The position numbers were made by a program, and so were the translations under genes. From Eumeta japonica (Eukaryota; Arthropoda; Insecta; Lepidoptera; Psychidae), in the NCBI GenBank assembly GCA_005406025.1, contig BGZK01000875.1, positions 1-64,000 on the forward strand: 64,000 nt of DNA, given 5' to 3'. Of this stretch, positions 44,851-58,164 are shown one piece after another. The notes under the pieces are model-generated. The model was not told the DNA's origin and did not search any database. It saw nothing but the letters and a program-made list of their open reading frames with translations. The stretch's first letter is position 1; each line of letters begins with the position of its first letter.

Positions 44851-47800
44851 TACATACGTACGTACGATAGACAGCTCGTCCAATCTTAATTTACACCTAC
44901 TCTTTCAAATCATACAGCAATCCGTGAACACGGTTGAAGCTACACATCCACGTCTGCCTCATTTGCCGATGTCAAACCAATATTTATTCTCCTATTTATC
45001 CTCTACTTATTCTTCTATTTATTCCTTATTCATTCCAATGCTACATTTATTCTGACGTAAGCAAATGTATTTATTATTTTTCGAAGCATATTCTCTCAAT
45101 ATTATTCTTTGGAATTATCGAAAAAAAACATTGTACCAGTCATCCTTGGGGATATTTTCAACACCCTGTTTGGAACGTATTCACTGCTGTTTCGGCGCTT
45201 GTGAATATATTAATAATATAAGAAATTTAAATGCGCTAGATTTGCGTGATATCTTTACTCCATGATCGAAATAAAACTTTTAAACAAGTTTGAAGGAATA
45301 AATATCACACATGATGGAAAATTTCTTTAAAAAAGAAAAGCGAAGCAGATCCTATGAATCTTTGTACATTGAATAATATCCTTTTATACGAGCCGATGAT
45401 CTTTTTGGAGAATCGAGAAACCTAGATTGAAAAAATGTTTTGTAAGCGACCACCAAAAAAGGAATGTTGTCAGTTCACAAAGAAAAAACTAAAAAGGATT
45501 AGTCAACTTTCCAAAAATGTGCAACACATAAATAAATAGATATCGATATGGATTCCTTAATAATTCATGGGTATGGAAATCGCGATTGAAATTGGCTTCA
45601 GAATTAGGGATTAGGTACATCGATCTCGGGATTATAATTATTAACAAGACTTTTAACTTCCCAGTGGACAGATCGGCGGACATTAATACGAATTTTGACA
45701 TGTTTCGTGTTTGTTTTGTCGTATACTGATGTTTTGAATACCTTAATTATTTGTAAATTATATCGGCTCTCTAATACTTAGCTATAGTTAACATATTTGT
45801 TATGCTAAAATATAATACTACGTTATAAAGTCTAACCGCCGTGTTCCGATTTGCACTCAGCCTGTTCTGTAATGTGTAGCAACAGTACCTAGTTCTTATG
45901 ACATTTCATTTTAATTATATACGACTGGTGGCGTAATTGTAGACGATTAGCGTAGAAGTTAGCGAGGTCTATGGTAACAAAACTGCAACAGTTTTATCTG
46001 GAAGGATGTAAAAAATACCGTACAACAACTAGTTCCGATAAGGAATCAAAAAAAAAGATAATTAAAGAAATGGACGTGACTCAGGTGTTAGGATGTAGGT
46101 AACGCGTATAACTCACTGTCGTTACGTAACTCGCTGTCTATGACCGGTGTCTAGTGCCAGGAACACGCCACTGGGTCAAACTTTTAAGGGTCGTTTAACA
46201 AATTAATGCACTGAATTACATAATTTAATTAATGCTTATTGCATTTATTTGAATAAAAAACAGATGTAATGTGATTAGATATATAAGGCAAGAATCTTAA
46301 ACGGTTGTTGCCCACTGCACGGCAGCAATTTTTATTTAGCTATTTGATATGGGTATATCATGTGGTATAGCAGGTTGTGGTTTATTTTCACCAGTTGCAT
46401 TGTATTTTAACAGAATAATAGACTGATATATCTTATCAAATTGCTTAATTATTTATAAGCTTTCGAGGAGTCAGAATAGATTAATTAACTTAAAAAAAAT
46501 GTTATGCGATTTTTTTTCCACTGAGTGAAATTCGAACGTTAAGTATGAAGAATTTTAAAATTCTTAAAATAATTTTACATTTTAGAAAATATTATGTATT
46601 TTACTTATTACTATTTTTTGCAAGTTGATTTTTAACATCAGAAGTGTGTAGGTATTTAATACACGTCATGGTATAGTATTTTCCTTTTTCGTCCATATTT
46701 CACATAATAACGTGCGGAAAATATTTATAAGTTCGGCCCGTCCGGGCTGCGTCGGTGATTCAATAGAAAGGCGGTGAAAGTGCGCGTGCGCAGACACGAG
46801 ATCCTGTGCTCGCTTTGCGACCTACAAACGTAACGTTTCCTGAATCTATACATTGCTCAATGAGAGCCTTTTGTTAAATTGATAATGCGTGATGTAGCTA
46901 TTGATTTTAAAGGCATAGTCTTACATTTAATTGAATTGTTTTGTTTAAGAAATTGGAATTAACATTGTTCAGTAAATTACATAAATACAAAAAGCAGAAA
47001 TAAAAAGCATATGGAAAGCAGAGCCTTATTTATTTATTTTCTACAATTATATTTGCAACACAAATAATCAGGTGTTATGCGATTTTGAGGTAGAAAAAGG
47101 TACTATCATAAACAATACTACCTATCAAAGAATGTTGGCTGCCGAGTGATGATCGTTTTGTCTTTGAATCAGATTCTGGTTGGAATGTTGTCCATATACG
47201 AATTATGCAATGAGTTTTTAGCTATTAAAAAAAACCGCTAGCTCTATGCCTTAGAAATTACGTTAATACTTCGAACTGGACACATCGCTCACGACGTGAA
47301 AATTGTTGTCAATAGACCCAACGTACACTGATCAAAAGCGCAAAAGTCTGAAGGCTCCTTTCCCTCAATCCGGAATAAAAAGATTGTGGGAAGGCATGCC
47401 CTCACAGTCGGAGAATAGAAATATAAGACAACGGCGACTAGCGCAGTACTAAGTTGTCATTATCATGGCAATATATTAAAGGACGTCTGTAAAACGGAAA
47501 ACATTAAAAATAACTGACATTTGACAAAAAATGTATTCGTCGAAAGATATATCGAACATCTAGATATAAAAATAACTTCAATTTGATTTAATCATGATTA
47601 CGGTATTGCAGTATTGCGGTACACTTAAACACTAATTGCAATAAAATTTCATTATTACAGAACTTCGATAAGATGGTTCTTACATCGATAAACATTCTAT
47701 TGAACTGTCATAATGAATCATATAGCTTTTTATTGTAATATTACTATTTTTGTTGTTGAAATCCCATACACGTATATATTAAATTGGCTTTGTTTGTTAA

Positions 47801-48439
47801 AAATAAATGTTATGATCTTTTTAAAAAATTCTTTATCCTTCGTACCTGTCTATACATACGGAAGGCGTATTTAAACTCTACATAAATAAGTAAATTATGA
47901 TTTTAAACATTGCAGTAAAATGTATTTTTTTTTTGGAAACAAATGAGAAATGGCAATAAAATGTAACATAATAAAATAAAACTGTTTATGTTTCGAAGTT
48001 AGTTCCGAATACGACGTAAACGGACTGGTTTAAGTTAAAAGTGATGATAAGCCGGCGTATAAAATATGTACCAAAACATAAATATAGTCTTTATAATGGA
48101 AATTGGCAACAGTGAAAATATTAGGTTACTTTCTGTCTAGCATCAACAAGGTGTCGACGCAAGTATTAAAAGCGCTTTACTACGGCTAAACTACAAAAGC
48201 GCGCTGTTAAAATTCGTCGGACCCTTAAGGTGACCGGAATGGGCATAGGAAACGTATAGTTATCAAATTCTTGTATTTATCAACTGAAGAAAGGTAGTCG
48301 CTGCAGGTCATCGGAGATATATTATTACAATGGCGATGGAGGTATTTTGAAGCTGTCGCGATTTTGGCAGTTAGGGACCGAGGAGCGCGGGGCGTGAGTT
48401 AAGATTTGACTTATGATAGAAACTTATCAGTCGATTCGT
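44851..48439. other. non-coding, nothing recognised
   Basis: A TACG-rich patch directly borders the LINE (44843-44872). 44900-45260 has overlapping frames without motifs. 46740-46820 is a GC-rich patch. The rest is AT-rich with no supported feature. Confidence 0.45.
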
Positions 48440-48504
48440 CCAGGGCCGGAAACGAACCCACGACCACTCGGTTCGAAGGCAACACACTTCTGAGCCACCT
48501 TGTT
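48440..48504 (-). repeat. tRNA-derived SINE-like head
   Basis: The minus strand reads AAGGTGGCTCAGAAGTGTG, with an A-box-like TGGCTCAGAAG, then CGAACCGAGTGGTCGTGGGT and TCGTTTCCGGCCC, with a B-box-like GGGTTCGTTTCC. The layout is that of a tRNA-derived SINE promoter. The body (towards 48250) is not recognised and the tRNA arms are not intact. Confidence 0.5.
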
Positions 48505-48935
48505 TAGTTACACTTTATGGATTAGATTTCATTTTTCGTTCGTTGGTACAGAGCCCTAGATATGTAAGTCGGACGCCCGGCTTGGCCGGTTTTTTAACTT
48601 TTCCATTTCGACGCTCCCGCGGTGCCGCCGACGATGATGAGCCCACTTTTTGTGATGACGGTAGGAATCGATTTGTAATAAAACACCCGAGGGCGTAATG
48701 CGTTCGGAGCGTGACGCGTAGCGGTGGCCCGAGCGTGATGGTGCCGACATTTAAGACGCATCTCTGGTGAATTAAATTATTTACTATAATTTTAGTATTA
48801 ATTTTACAATGTACATAGATTTCCTTGAGACGTCGAAGTTTTGGAAATGAAGAGAAGTCAGGAAAAGTCCTTTAATCCAAATATGCGTACGTGTTCAATT
48901 GTTCATCTCTACCTAACCCTAGGGTTATCCCTATT
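48505..48935. other. non-coding, GC-rich patch
   Basis: 48570-48760 is GC-rich and starts CGCCCGGCTTGGCCGGTTTT, which shares the TTGGCCGGTTTTTT end of the GGTTCCGT family. The rest of that patch was not identified. Confidence 0.4.
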
Positions 48936-49517
48936 TCCTTACTAACACCATAAATGCGAAAGTGTGTTAGATAGTTTGTCCTTCTGTCACAAAGCAACAG
49001 AGCAAGGCATCGACGCGTTTTCCTCTTTAATTACGGTATATGTGTAGGAGAGTGATATTTTTACCTGCGATAAGTACTATTATCGTGGGTTATAAATATA
49101 AGCAACTCTATTAGTTCACTGATTGGGAACAAAAGTCTTATAAATTTGTGGATTTAATGTTCAATAGTTCTTACGATTAGTTTCGTCTCTTCACAATTCA
49201 TAGTACCAGTGGTATTCAATAGCAAATAAGAAACAAGAGCGAGTTCGAAATTAAAATACAGAGTGGGGTCGGGATCGTAACTACGAGTGGGGCAAACATC
49301 GAAATCGACATCAGGAGCGGCATTGGAATTCAGACACGGTCTCGAGAGACAGATCGGGACTGAAATTGGGAATGGAACAAATAGGGGAATCCGAATTAAA
49401 ATTGAGAGTAAGACCGTGGAATCAGGAACAAAACTCAAAACAGATCGCTTGACACAAGTGGGCGGAAGGATTCATTTTGTGTTCACGAGAGCGAAGTTGC
49501 GGACGAAAATTAATTAG
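48936..49517 (+). mobile_element. non-autonomous Helitron, purine-rich family, copy 5
   Basis: The head is TCCTTACTAACACCATAAAT, GCGAAAGTGTGTTAG, then TTTGTCCTTCTGTCAC. The purine-rich array covers 49230-49440. The tail is GGATTCATTTTGTGTTCACG, then GCGAAGTTGCGGAC, ending TTAG followed by T (a mutated CTAG). About 582 bp. Frames of 76 and 94 codons across the array are artefacts. Confidence 0.55.
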
Positions 49518-52500
49518 TAAAATGAAACTATAATTTGGAGTACTATAGCTTTCGTCGACGATTCAGTCCGACAAATATCTAATTGAACTACAGATGGTAG
49601 ATATCTTCCAAATATATGCATTAATCGTTGTCTATCTGTTTTCGGGACAAATTGGCGTATGTTAATATTCGTATATTGTCCAAGTGGCTCACACCGGCGG
49701 CAATAATTAGTGGAAGGCTCTCGAAACTTATAAAATATCCTGCGATCCTCTGATTTTAACAATAGGTTAGAAGTAAATTTAATTGTTTCCCTGGTATTAA
49801 CTTTTTAAATATCGCGTTGAGCTGAGCTAAATGATAACGCGGTAAGCTAATAATAGAATATTTTTGATTGCTCATAAAAAGATTAGAAGAAGAAGATGAT
49901 TAATTAAAAACCGATTACAGGGAAATATTTGCAATGGGATTATCATTTCCTTCCAAAGTCGCGGATACAGAATCCCGTGCGCAGTACGCGGAAGTGCGAT
50001 ATGCGATATCAGACCGTTTCTCGTTATTGACGGAATTCGGTATCTAGAACCGAACATCGCCTACTGCTTTACGATTCGGTGTCGGTTAATTCTATGTCAT
50101 CCAATAAGTTATTTCATGCTACACAGTCTTTTACTGAAACCGGATTCGGCAGTTGAAGATATTTTTGATCGAGAAACAAGACGTGACGAATTGAGGACGA
50201 TAAACGATTTCTTCACATTTAACCATGTTTATCTAGTTGTATTATTTAGAAGGAAATTTATGTTCTCATGAATTGATATTCGTTAAGACGAAATTTGGTC
50301 GTTTTTTTTTTGGTTTACTTGACTTTAGTGAGTTTGACTTTATTATATCGCCACAGATTTCTCATTGACTTTTACAAAAAAAAAAAATAGCCTATGGAAT
50401 TCCGAAAATTCAAAAGATTCGCATTATCTAAACGTTTTTTTATTTATGGAAATTGTCAAGTATGTAAAAATCTTAAAAGAACCCAACTAACATACTCACC
50501 AATAACATAATAAATGGATTATAAAATAATGAGGTTGTCTATGGCAGAGGACAATACATTAGCAATAAATGTAGAGATGACACGTAAGTAATTTATTATT
50601 TTCAATGTAAAATACGAGATAAGTCCGTCTTGACCTTAAAAACAAAGTGTATGAAGTCCGATTGGATTTACCATCTTTGGTACATCCACAAGATTATAGC
50701 TGAAGTATAAAAGCAAATAAAAACCATTTATTTTTAATATAGCGAAATATAGCAAAATTGAGCTGTTAAAATAATAATGCTCCCTTTATGTTTCATCGTA
50801 GCCTAAATATACATTTACTCGACAAACTATACAGTTTGTCGAACCCTAGAGGCGGTAGAAAAAGGAAATAAATTCGACTATTAGGTCATCTTTTTCGACA
50901 ATATTATATTTAAAACGATATTGTATATCTATATATGTATATATATATACGTATGGTTGTTTTTAAAAAAAATAATCCACTTCCTTTTTGTCAAGTTGAT
51001 GTTACGTCGCCTTAAATTAATTCTAGTAAGTGTTAACTATTAATATGAGACAAGACACAAAAGGCGTTCCAGCTCCTAGAACATAATGACTAGGTGTCAT
51101 TATTTCTACACAATACAAAATAAAGAGGGTAAAACAAATTAAAAAACGTTCGCTTTTTTATGCTGCACGCTTATAGACTCATATGATATTGAATATTTTT
51201 TGAGAATTGTTTTGGAATATTAACAGTGGTTTGTCTAGTAGCACTATAATTCTTTTTATTATTTATGTATTATATGTAGTCATTATTGTGTTTTTCTTTC
51301 GTACATAATTGGAAGAAAATGTTATACAAATAATATTTAAGTATTTATAAGTAAATTGGTAATTATTCAATGAAAGTAATACCGAAGGCTTATTCATAAC
51401 GTATCCCAATCAAAGCTAAACGAATGTCAAAAATGAAAATTACTTGCACCGCGAAACTAGGAAAGAGGAACGCTGTAAAAGATTTTTACACTTTAAGGTT
51501 TTTTCGAAGTCTTAGTTGTACTCCGGTTGAGATTAATAGGGCTGTGATATGACCATAGTTATCAAGAGAATGGATTATAAGGTCTAGATTCTTATAAACA
51601 TCCTACTGACATAAAGAGAACGGGTGAAGTTCTTAGTGTTAGAATTCGCATAAATTTATGGAAATGTTCAAAATTAACAGAAATGTCAAAAATGGCCTAT
51701 GCCATTTTAACAATTTTTTATGTACATCCCTGATCTGTATTCTGCCTACGCTTGTTGATTTCACTGAACTCGTCTGACACTCGAGATATGCGCTATGCAT
51801 TGTCGCATCCTCGTGCTTTGTACGGATTGTATTAACCATTATGTACAATCTGACGGCGGTTCGGGTTATGTAAAACTTTTCGACGTACTCCTTTCACAGA
51901 TGTAATGAAACCCTAGACAAATGTCAGGTCATCATAGCTGTATATCGAATGGCCATAATCGTAACGATATAAATTGTGTTGATGTGTCATCATACTTACT
52001 TCCGAGTTTTATAATAATGCATTCAGAAACGCATCCTAGTCAATTATACTTCTTTTTTGTCGACTACGTTGTCTTTTTATCCGTTTTTGTCGGTCGTATA
52101 AGCATTTCCAGAGAAATTTCCGAGATAGATAAATAAAATTTTGATAACTGTTTGTAGAATTTTAAAAGGTTCTATTTACTATCCTCCACATTTTTCGATG
52201 CAGCTAAATATATGTCATAGTTTTACAAGTTTAGAAAAACTATTTTCATATCGCGAGAAATACAATCTCGATAGGTGAAAGTTACATAATGGCATTTTGT
52301 AGATTGTATATGACTATTTTTACCGGAATGCTTTGAAATAATTTCACATCTCTCGATAGCTGTTTTCTATTGAAGATTGAAACAGTCGTGGATAATGTCC
52401 ATAATTTTAGAATACTTGTGCTAATGTTATTCTATCTGTGGATGAAAATATTTAAATTGCACTTAAATTTACACACACAAATTACAATTTAAATATTTCA

Positions 52501-53839
52501 AACCGATTATAATCGGTTCATATGGGGATATTTTACTTATTAGATGCTATAGCAATTTTATCAGGATGTCACTACAGTCAAGATAGTTCATGAGCATTTT
52601 TACAAATGAACTCGGCTTTTGCACGAAACCGGTGTTCAAAGGTTCCTTATGAAGTTCACAACAAAATATCGTTCTATTTAATCTCACGGTCTCCATTGCC
52701 TAAGGAATTGACAAAAGGTTTTTGCGCATACGAAAGGATGCTGTACACTTTTGGCCTAGTGAACGAACAGACGCTATGGGAAAATTTCTTAATTTGTAAT
52801 TAATGCATTCAGTGTGTTTGGATAAAGAAACGAAAAAAAAAAACAATACGAATAAGGTCACAAGTATACATTTACTTCGCCTCTTTGAGACTCAATGATG
52901 TTCGCAATCCCCTATTGTCTTATTTGATTTACGAGTGCAGCTCGTCCCAGCTGCGTTCAGAGACACCGGACCTATTCTCGTATCGCTATTGCGTGTTACC
53001 GCACGACTCGTTTTAGACGATTTCCCGTAGAACTACAAAAATTCCTACCTACCAGAAAAGTCGGTTTACTTCCACCGAGTTCATATCAAGAAAGTGATAT
53101 TTTGAATGATTACTGTACCCTCCCAATTATTTTATGTAAAAATAGCGATAACTACATCAGCCTAACTCCTAAAAGCATACATGAATTACGACAGTAGAGT
53201 CACATGGAACAGAAGAAAGAATTACGTTTTGATACGAAACTCTGATGGCTTACAATTCATTGTTTTTTTGATCCACTTTAGTTTTGATATCACGTTTCGT
53301 TATCGTATCATGTCGGCTTACATATTTCATCAACAGATAATATTTCCAGAGTTAGTAAACTGTTTTATTTGAGTATACAATGAGTTCTGTGACCATTTCT
53401 GTCATGTCTATATTCAATCCTAACGCTCCCAGTTGTTCAGTACCCAAAAATAAATTTCATTCCCATTTCTGATGCACAAATCGTAAACAAATAATTCAGT
53501 CATACATATCGGTTCTTAAAGCCGCGTTAATGGCTTAAGAGAAAATAAAAAAATATATATTCGATTGTACATCTTTTTTTTTTTTGGGCAAAGTTTTTCT
53601 ATAAGCTAAATTGCCTAAGCTTTTCATTTATTTTAAGGGATATATTACCAAATGTTATTATCACAATGCAAGTGTTTATGGACTACGATGACATTTACTC
53701 TGTGGGGGTTCACAAGCTAATTTGCTCCTCAAAAATTCTATTAAAAAACCGTAGCTACAATAATGAATTCCTACGTGACGTCATTATTCAGTTAACGTCG
53801 TACCTCTCGTGTCTATTAATTTACTGCCGCTTTTTCAAA
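49518..53839. other. non-coding, nothing recognised
   Basis: This 4.3-kb stretch is AT-rich. It contains a 9-bp inverted repeat, CGACAAACT...AGTTTGTCG, near 50821-50842. Open frames at 49514-49762 (minus) and 52606-52803 (plus) have fairly ordinary protein composition, but no motif, splice context or codon signal that I could trust. Confidence 0.45.
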
Positions 53840-54883
53840 TCACACTACTATTATAAAAGCAAAAGTTTGTGAGTGTGTGAGTGTGTATGTTTGTTGCTCT
53901 TTCAGAGAAAACTACTGAGTGGATTTTGATGACACTGTACAATAATATATAGCTTATACATCAGAATAACACATAAGCCATAATTTATAAAGATATAGTG
54001 TGAATTATCCAAAATCTGTCATCTGCGAGCTAATCTGGCGTGCACCGCAAAACCGTTGGAATAACACGTATATAATGTGTAATGGAAATGTTTATCTTAA
54101 ATAGTCCTACAAAAAGCCCGCGACAGCATATATCTATTTTTATGTGTAAGCCATTATCGCTAAAATAGTGAACCATAAATACAATAATAATTGATAATTT
54201 ATTTCGAACGCACATTTGGTAGTAACAAATTGATACTTATATCAAAAGAAATACTTTTATCGCATCTGGTGTTTAAAGTAGATAAACTTTGTCTCTTACA
54301 CTACATCATTTGGACAAATATTTGAATAGTTATGACGATAGACAAGCGAGTGCGCGATATTGTGGTGCGGTCCGGCGGCAGGGTCAGACCAGATCATAAA
54401 GGTAGCAGGCATACATTTGAGCACGCAATGTTTTTCCCACGGCCAGCTCTATGTGGCTTGCTCACACGTTTCTAAATCGCAAAATCTATATGTTTGTATA
54501 GACCAAAATAAATCGTTTAACATAGTTTATAGGAGTATATTGCAGTACCCACCTGTAACTTTTGCATTACCATCAATCATCATATACTTCCGTACCTATC
54601 TATCCTTACAAACTATAGCGTTTATAATACCTATAATAAATATTAGTGAGATCATCATAAAAAATACTTAGTTCCAATTTACATACATTACACAATAGTT
54701 CAAACACTTATAACTGGAGAATAGTTGGACCGATTTTCATTTTTAATTTGTTGGATTTGTCTCCATTCCGAGTAGCAAAATAATAGAAAAACATTGAAAA
54801 ATTGACATGAAAATAAAACGCTTTCTATCATCATTATCACAATTTTCCATCACCACGCGGGTGAAGCCGCGGGGCGCAGCTAG
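53840..54883 (+). mobile_element. Helitron with helicase relic and both termini
   Basis: The 5' end, TCACACTACTATTATAAAAG, follows host A at 53839. The head continues TTTGTGAGTGTGTGAGTGTG and GAGAAAACTACTGAGTGGAT. The 3' end, CACGCGGGTGAAGCCGCGGG, then GCGCAGCTAG at 54883, is followed by host T and includes a hairpin (GCGG...CCGC). Length is 1044 bp. A fragment of Rep-helicase coding sequence sits at 54405-54550, which links the element to an autonomous parent. Confidence 0.85.
54405..54554 (+). pseudogene. Helitron Rep/helicase C-terminal fragment
   Basis: The plus strand encodes VAGIHLSTQCFSHGQLYVAC, then SHVSKSQNLYVCI and KSFNIVYRSIL. Helitron and PIF1-type helicases end with this pattern: a conserved FSHGQLYVA-SRV stretch (helicase motif VI; here the arginine of SRV is replaced by histidine) and a terminal NIVY motif. 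Everything upstream (Rep domain, Walker motifs) is missing and there is no ATG. It is a captured or deletion-derived fragment of an autonomous Helitron protein, not a working gene. Confidence 0.75.
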
Positions 54884-55516
54884 TAAGAAATAATGTTAGA
54901 CTTTTATTTAAATTTAAACGTCTTTTTAAAATGCTTATCGATTACATAAAATTTAAACTATAGTAGCTTATCAATATCAAAGGATTAAATTGAGTTACAT
55001 TACAAAAAGGGTATGGGTTATCTATTGTATGTTTTTTAGTCCCGTTCCGCAATGTAAATTCTTCTAGCGAACATCTAAGGCATTATTTTTTTTAATCTGA
55101 TATAGCTGGTGAAATGAATAATGAGTTCCAAATGGCTGTGAATTACAGATTGGTCAGCTGGCTGCCAGAAATGCAGGTAGATTATAATTATTTTACGAAA
55201 TGAAAATTATTGTAAACGAAAATTATTTTGAAGTAGTTGTATTGAAAATAGCAGCGATATTTATCGTCAAGAAATATGAAAAAAAAAAAGTAAAACTATG
55301 AATTCGCTGTTTGTGTTTAAACGGAAACGAAAAAAACGAAACGGAACTATGTAATAGTAATATTAGTAAATGCAATAATTAACAGTTTTATTAATTCATG
55401 TTATTGGACAAGTCTCGATATGCGAACTTTAGGTGGCGCTAAAGTCCTACATATAGAGAGTACATACTTGAGAAATAGTAAACGCTTATAAATATTTATT
55501 ATCAATTTCGAAAGAC
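54884..55516. other. non-coding, nothing recognised
   Basis: AT-rich DNA with no supported feature. Confidence 0.5.
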
Positions 55517-55724
55517 ATGGGTGAAGTGCCGAAAGTGAATGTTGTACAAAAAATGCATTTACACAAGAAGAAAGGTCAACTTGTATTAGACTGTGTGGCC
55601 TACCGAAGAAGAAACAAAATATACGAATGATGGTGCGAGTGACCGGCGAACTGGTGAATATTATAAAAAGACATTTTTGATCAATTCCTTTGCAAGCAAC
55701 CGATGGATAGCGTGCAAGAATTAG
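55517..55724 (+). pseudogene. possible FLYWCH-type zinc-finger fragment, frameshifted
   Basis: An ATG opens 37 codons (MGEVPKVNVVQKMHLHKKKG, QLVLDCVAYRRRNKIYE, stop). A +1 shift near 55626 continues NDGASDRRTGEYYKK, then FLINSFASNRWIACKN, to a stop. The order KKG-x-LVL-x(3)-Y-x-RR ... RW-x-x-C is reminiscent of FLYWCH fingers (G-x-LL--GY-Y ... W-C). The second cysteine and the histidine region are not visible, so a complete zinc site is absent. It is best read as a degraded copy, and the family assignment is tentative. Confidence 0.3.
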
Positions 55725-56399
55725 GGGGCGATCGGGGCAAGTATAGGTTTTCTTTAAACCGTTCCACAGTACAAATAGCTAAATCTACAAAAATATTTGT
55801 AAGTATCTAACAGTTACCGAAATTTGTAGTTGCATTTTAAATGAAATTTTCGTTATTCAAGAATTTATTAATTTACAAGACGTGTTCTAAATAGATTGAT
55901 TAAATAAAATTAGTGTCCAGTCGTTGATTTTGACATTGCTACATGTTGAAAATTTGAGTCACATTTTGGACATGAACTAGGCGTGTTCACTGAAATTAAC
56001 GATATTGTTTTCGTATCCAAGTACCTGGAATAAAAGAATGAATGGAAAGAGACGACTTTACTATTGCTTAAGTAGATAATGTGACAATAATTCATTTTAT
56101 TATCGCGGTTGCCACTGCGTACTAGACAAGTGTGTGAATGATCTTATAGAACTTTTTATTAAACTGTGGTATGCGGTTCGTTTTTTGTGTCTAGCTCTTA
56201 TAACTCTACTACAAATGTATCTTAACCCTTAAGGCTGATCCAAAGCGAATTGACATTAGAGTTAACGGCCGCTGACACTGATGCGGTCGTAAAGTAGGGG
56301 ACTGATGGCTTAATGTGGTTTCTGAGGAAAGGAGTGACTTATTCAACATGACTTAAGCTAGAAAAAGTTTGCTATCAATCAGGTTCCCTGTCTTGGCAA
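55725..56399. other. non-coding, nothing recognised
   Basis: No supported feature. Confidence 0.5.
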
Positions 56400-56474
56400 A
56401 AATGTGAATCCGATTCTTTCTGATTGAAAAGCAATGCTCTGATCGCTCGGTTACCAACGATCTGCCTCCTGCAC
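56400..56474 (-). repeat. tRNA-like segment, possible SINE
   Basis: The minus strand reads GATCGTTGGTAACCGAGCG (A-box-like), ATCAGAGCATTGC and TTTTCAATCAGAAAG, then AATCGGATTCACATT (weak B box). It may be a decayed tRNA-derived SINE head. The B box departs from consensus, so confidence is limited. Confidence 0.3.
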
Positions 56475-56611
56475 AAATATTATAATTAATTGACCCAGTT
56501 AATTATTTAGGGATTTATTAATACTCGCATGCGGAAATAATTATTTACCTTACATAAAATAGATTAATTACTGCATAAATTCTTAATATATTAAAATAAC
56601 ATAACTTCGAA

Positions 56612-56710
56612 TTAAATATTTTCTTCCATCTGTTCTTCTTCGACTAGCTCATCATCTTCAGAAGCTAATTCACGATATCGCATAGGAGGATCTTTCAAGA
56701 TGTAACCGTA
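56612..56710 (-). CDS. candidate terminal exon with acidic C-terminus, unknown
   Basis: On the minus strand an acceptor-like TACAATATTCATCAG precedes 32 codons, YGYILKDPPMRYRELASEDD and then ELVEEEQMEENI, ending at TAA. An AATAAA lies about 95 bases downstream (56512-56517). The same frame continues upstream of the acceptor to 56821 (NSPWAVFSNVYNIHQ), so the exon limit is uncertain. An acidic tail is common at protein ends. I recognise no family; a transposase-derived gene or chance frame are alternatives. Confidence 0.25.
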   Translation of the reverse strand, partial: YGYILKDPPMRYRELASEDDELVEEEQMEENI

Positions 56711-58164
56711 CTGATGAATATTGTACACATTTGAGAATACTGCCCATGGTGAGTTTCGCACGTCCGCAGTGACAAACGTTACAAAATATAAGAGGCGCGA
56801 CCTTCGCCGGCGTTGGCCCAAGATTTACCCGTTCGTGTGTTCTTTCACAACGCGGCGCCGAACTCGTGGCCGAAGTAATTATCCGAGTCAAAACACCTGC
56901 AGGTAAACATTCGCCTTTCGATATCGGATTAGGTGTTTTGAAAAGAAACCGATGTTTGAGAAATACCTTAATATTTATTAATGGCTTCGGTGTGGACTTG
57001 ATAACATTGTTTATTATATTGATTAATGGTTTTTATTAGTAAATAAACTTCGACCCGCACTAGGACAGAGTGGCAAGCTTAAAGTTCTTTAAAAACAGTC
57101 ACAATAACATTGCTAATTTATTTTTTCCTTAATACATTTTTTCGATCGTTTTCAGTGACGCAGTTTCAAAGAATGACTTGCGAAGTTGTGTTTCAAACGA
57201 ATATTATTGTATTTTATTTATACCTATTTAGTGTAATTTAAATTGTCATCTGGCGTTGATTTTAGAGGTAGTCGTGCCTATACCAGCTAGGTACAACCTA
57301 GTAAAATTTTTATGTACAAATTTTTTTGACGCTGTAGATTTAAAATTTACGAACATATTCAAAGGGGTGTTCGAACAAAAGGATTATTATTGTTGAATAA
57401 CGTCATATTATTTAAACAAAGATAAGAAATACAAAAAAACCTATCCGTGTGTCTAGATCATAATATTATAGTTTTATCACAGTATAACATTATTTTTAAG
57501 GCTCCTAACATGACCTCACCGAAACATCTTAATGTCTATCATTAAAAAAAAAATTTTTTTTATTCATTTATTTTCCGAATTCTTATAAAGTATATGAAGG
57601 CATCACAGTAGGTTTGTGTTATTTCATATTGTCTCTAATTCTATCTCCCTTTCTGTTATTTCTTTCATTCGTACTTCTGTCCGTTCAGTTCAGGTAAGTT
57701 CAGAAATAATAAAAGAATGAGAACAACCTCTCTTGGATTTACGGCATTACTTCACATAAACACATATGTTTTGTTTTCCTTTGTCCGATTTGCGTTTGCT
57801 TTTTTTGGCATCGCGTTATGAAACAACAACGCGCCCTTGCGCAGCTAACGAAACAATCTCGAGTCATAGATCACATACTCTAGATGCAACAAAATTACAA
57901 AAGATACAGATTAAATTTTAAAGCTTTCGTATCGGCGTGATAATGGCGTGAGAGTGTGCGGACATTAAATTATGATTGTAAACTTTTTCACAATAAATTA
58001 TTGCCAGTTGTCTGTCGTTATAGCGAGATGTTCACGATTAATTTTAGGTCGTGAGTGTATAGAGAGTAAATTTTTAATCAATTTATTTCTTATTTATTAT
58101 TATTATTTTGTTATTGTACTATTCAGTTAGTCGCATACAATATATATGATAAATATAATAAATG
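56711..58164. other. non-coding with one possible upstream exon
   Basis: At 56890 on the minus strand, an acceptor-like TTTACCTGCAG is followed by frames CFDSDNYFGHEFGAAL (stop) or an alternative open frame. Neither could be linked to the candidate at 56612. The rest is AT-rich. Confidence 0.35.

Noticed and set aside
44843..44872. TACG-rich palindromic patch as a regulatory site
   Set aside because: A short repeat of TACG words at the edge of a dead LINE; nothing else supports a regulatory role.
44593..44889. Overlapping plus-strand frames of 90-98 codons
   Set aside because: They are the antisense of the LINE reverse-transcriptase region with its YADD box.
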